Assembly: GCA_020634975.1 (NCBI GenBank)
Contig: JACKAQ010000004.1
Location: 62,001 to 126,000 of the forward strand
Length of the DNA stretch: 64,000 nucleotides
Reading direction: 5' to 3'
DNA from: JACKAQ01 sp020634975 [NCBI: Calditrichia bacterium]
GTDB taxonomy: Bacteria > Calditrichota > Calditrichia > RBG-13-44-9
In this document: in pieces, positions 62,924 to 64,000 of the stretch
Numbering within the stretch: position 1 is the first letter of the stretch
Layout of the letters: every line of letters starts with the position of its first letter
Translations under genes and position numbers: made by a program
Notes under the pieces: generated by a model
Told to the model about the DNA's origin: nothing
What the model saw: only the letters and a program-made list of their open reading frames with translations
Databases searched by the model: none

Positions 62924-64000
62924 TTATAGCACTTTTTCAACCAACCGGATCAATTTTTTCACAGTGCCCGTGTAGGGCGGGAACAGCAGCGTGATCGGCG
63001 TATTTGAAAAATGTTTGAGCACTGCACGACCGTGTGAAAACGCTTTAAATCCGAAAAATCCGTGAGAGCTGCCGATACCGCTGTGATTCACACCACCAAA
63101 CGGCAAATTGAGGTGAGAAAACTGCAGCGCGACATCGTTAATGCAGGTGCCGCCGCTGGTGGTTTGATTCAAAAAATAGTCCGTGTTTTTGCGATTGCGG
63201 CTGAAAATATACAGCGCCAGCGGTTTCTCCAGTTTGGCAATTGTGGCGGTCGCTGCTTCGAGATGATCGAAACGCAAAATCGGCAAAACAGGACCGAAGA
63301 TTTCCTCCTGCATCACCCGCGAATCCGGCGAAACATCCGTGAGAACAGTGGGGGAGATGTATTTTTCCGCAGCGTCGGACTGTCCGCCGGCTGCCAGCGT
63401 CGCACCGTTTTCAACGGCGTCGCGGATCAACTCAACCAATCGCTCGTGATGCCGTTGGCTGATCACCCGGGGATAGCTGTTGTTCGCTTTGCGCTCCGCT
63501 TCGGTTTCGCCGTAAAGTTTGGCGATGTAATGCTGCACTTTTTCCAAAAATTCCGGAAATACTTTGCTGTTTACCAACACATAATCCGGTGCAACGCAGG
63601 TTTGCCCCATGTTGAGATATTTGCCCCAAACCACTTTTTTGGCGGCGTCGTTGATATTGGCGCTTTCGTCAATGATCACCGGCGATTTTCCGCCCAATTC
63701 CAGCGTCACACTGGCGAGGTTTTCCGATGCCGCTTTCATCACAATTTTCCCGACATTCGGGTTTCCGGTGAAAAAAATGTGGTCAAACGGCAATTTGAGC
63801 AATTCTGTGGCAACTGTTGCATCGCCTTCGATCACCGCGATTTCGTTTTCCGGGAACACTTCCCCCAAAATTTTGCGGACAACCGCATTGGTTTGCGGCG
63901 TGAATTCGGAGGGTTTTACCATGATGCAATTACCCGCTGCAATCGCGGAAACGACCGGTCCGAGTGTCAAATTGAACGGATAATTCCACGGTGAAATAAC
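62924..64000 (-). CDS. ALDH3-type fatty aldehyde dehydrogenase (5' part beyond the window)
   Basis: The gene is cut by the window edge; at least 358 residues are present. It opens with ISPWNYPFNLTLGPVVSAIAAGN, then IMVKPSEFTP, FFTGNPNVGKIVM, TLELGGKSPVII, and the catalytic cysteine in GQTCVAPDYVLV. EIFGPVLPI and the C-terminal segment NLPFGGVNHSGIGSSHGFFGFKAFSH follow in outline. The GQTCVAPDY form and short C-terminus place it in the ALDH3 group (ALDH3A2-like, long-chain aldehydes, NAD(P)+). About 100 N-terminal residues are missing. It heads an operon with the SDR16C-type gene and converges on the acyl-reductase fusion, so aldehyde oxidation is its likely job. Confidence 0.92.
   Translation of the reverse strand, partial: VISPWNYPFNLTLGPVVSAIAAGNCIMVKPSEFTPQTNAVVRKILGEVFPENEIAVIEGDATVATELLKLPFDHIFFTGNPNVGKIVMKAASENLASVTLELGGKSPVIIDESANINDAAKKVVWGKYLNMGQTCVAPDYVLVNSKVFPEFLEKVQHYIAKLYGETEAERKANNSYPRVISQRHHERLVELIRDAVENGATLAAGGQSDAAEKYISPTVLTDVSPDSRVMQEEIFGPVLPILRFDHLEAATATIAKLEKPLALYIFSRNRKNTDYFLNQTTSGGTCINDVALQFSHLNLPFGGVNHSGIGSSHGFFGFKAFSHGRAVLKHFSNTPITLLFPPYTGTVKKLIRLVEKVL

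Noticed and set aside
56560-64000. Aldehyde-deformylating oxygenase that would turn the reductase product into alkanes.
   Set aside because: No open frame in the region shows the ferritin-like di-iron motifs; only the reductase-like fusion, SDR and ALDH are present.

Overview
The window reads as a chromosomal segment of a diderm bacterium of the FCB assemblage, most likely Calditrichota, KSB1 or a related lineage. This is inferred from three things: exported proteins ending in an NYPNPFNP-type C-terminal sorting domain (18717-23399, 28258-29508), a TonB-dependent receptor with a carboxypeptidase-regulatory N-terminus, and moderate GC with AAGG/GGAGG ribosome sites. No tRNA, rRNA, transposase, prophage or CRISPR array was recognised.

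Layout. (1) 1-13.1 kb: a division and cell-wall (dcw) cluster, mraZ-rsmH-ftsL-ftsI(PASTA)-murF-mraY-[MurD domain-1 remnant]-ftsW-murG-ftsQ-ftsA-ftsZ, closed by an intrinsic terminator. murE, murC, murB and ddl are absent from their usual places, and the murD slot holds only a 154-residue N-terminal domain. (2) 13.2-18 kb: cutA, an eIF-2B-type sugar-phosphate isomerase homologue, a response regulator, cdsA and a TPR protein. (3) 18-29.5 kb, mostly minus strand: a UPF0489 protein, a giant nine-repeat ASH/HYDIN-like surface protein, a TolB-like propeller protein, a [4Fe-4S] photolyase, a lytic-transglycosylase-like protein and an M14 carboxypeptidase. (4) 29.7-39.6 kb: an SH3 lipoprotein, an operon of a GDND-motif protein, ECF sigma factor and zinc anti-sigma factor, a degenerate GH3-like protein, GDPD, dienelactone hydrolase, SDR, SNase-like protein, Ca/Na exchanger and two small proteins. 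(5) 39.7-47.5 kb: an LruC-domain lipoprotein, ATP-grasp protein, PPK2, a VWA protein broken by a one-base frameshift, and an M19 dipeptidase. (6) 47.5-49.5 kb: a second ECF sigma/anti-sigma pair, preceded by an orphan terminator that may end a small RNA. (7) 49.5-56.5 kb: a TetR regulator and a fadN-fadA-fadE beta-oxidation operon sharing one 15-bp operator, TTGAACNNTGTTCAA, seen twice before tetR and once before fadN. (8) 56.7-64 kb: a TonB receptor, then a fatty-aldehyde module: a 733-residue fusion whose C-terminal half resembles cyanobacterial acyl-ACP reductase (catalytic Cys apparently kept), facing an operon of an ALDH3-type fatty aldehyde dehydrogenase and an SDR16C-type (RDH10-like) dehydrogenase.

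How the genes work together. The dcw cluster couples lipid-intermediate synthesis (MurF, MraY, MurG) to the divisome (FtsL/I/W/Q/A/Z). The fad operon can take acyl-CoAs to acetyl-CoA under a TetR that probably senses acyl-CoA. The neighbouring reductase, SDR and ALDH could interconvert activated fatty acids, aldehydes, alcohols and acids. The most novel candidates are the fused acyl reductase with its two partners, and the MurD remnant fixed inside an otherwise intact dcw operon.
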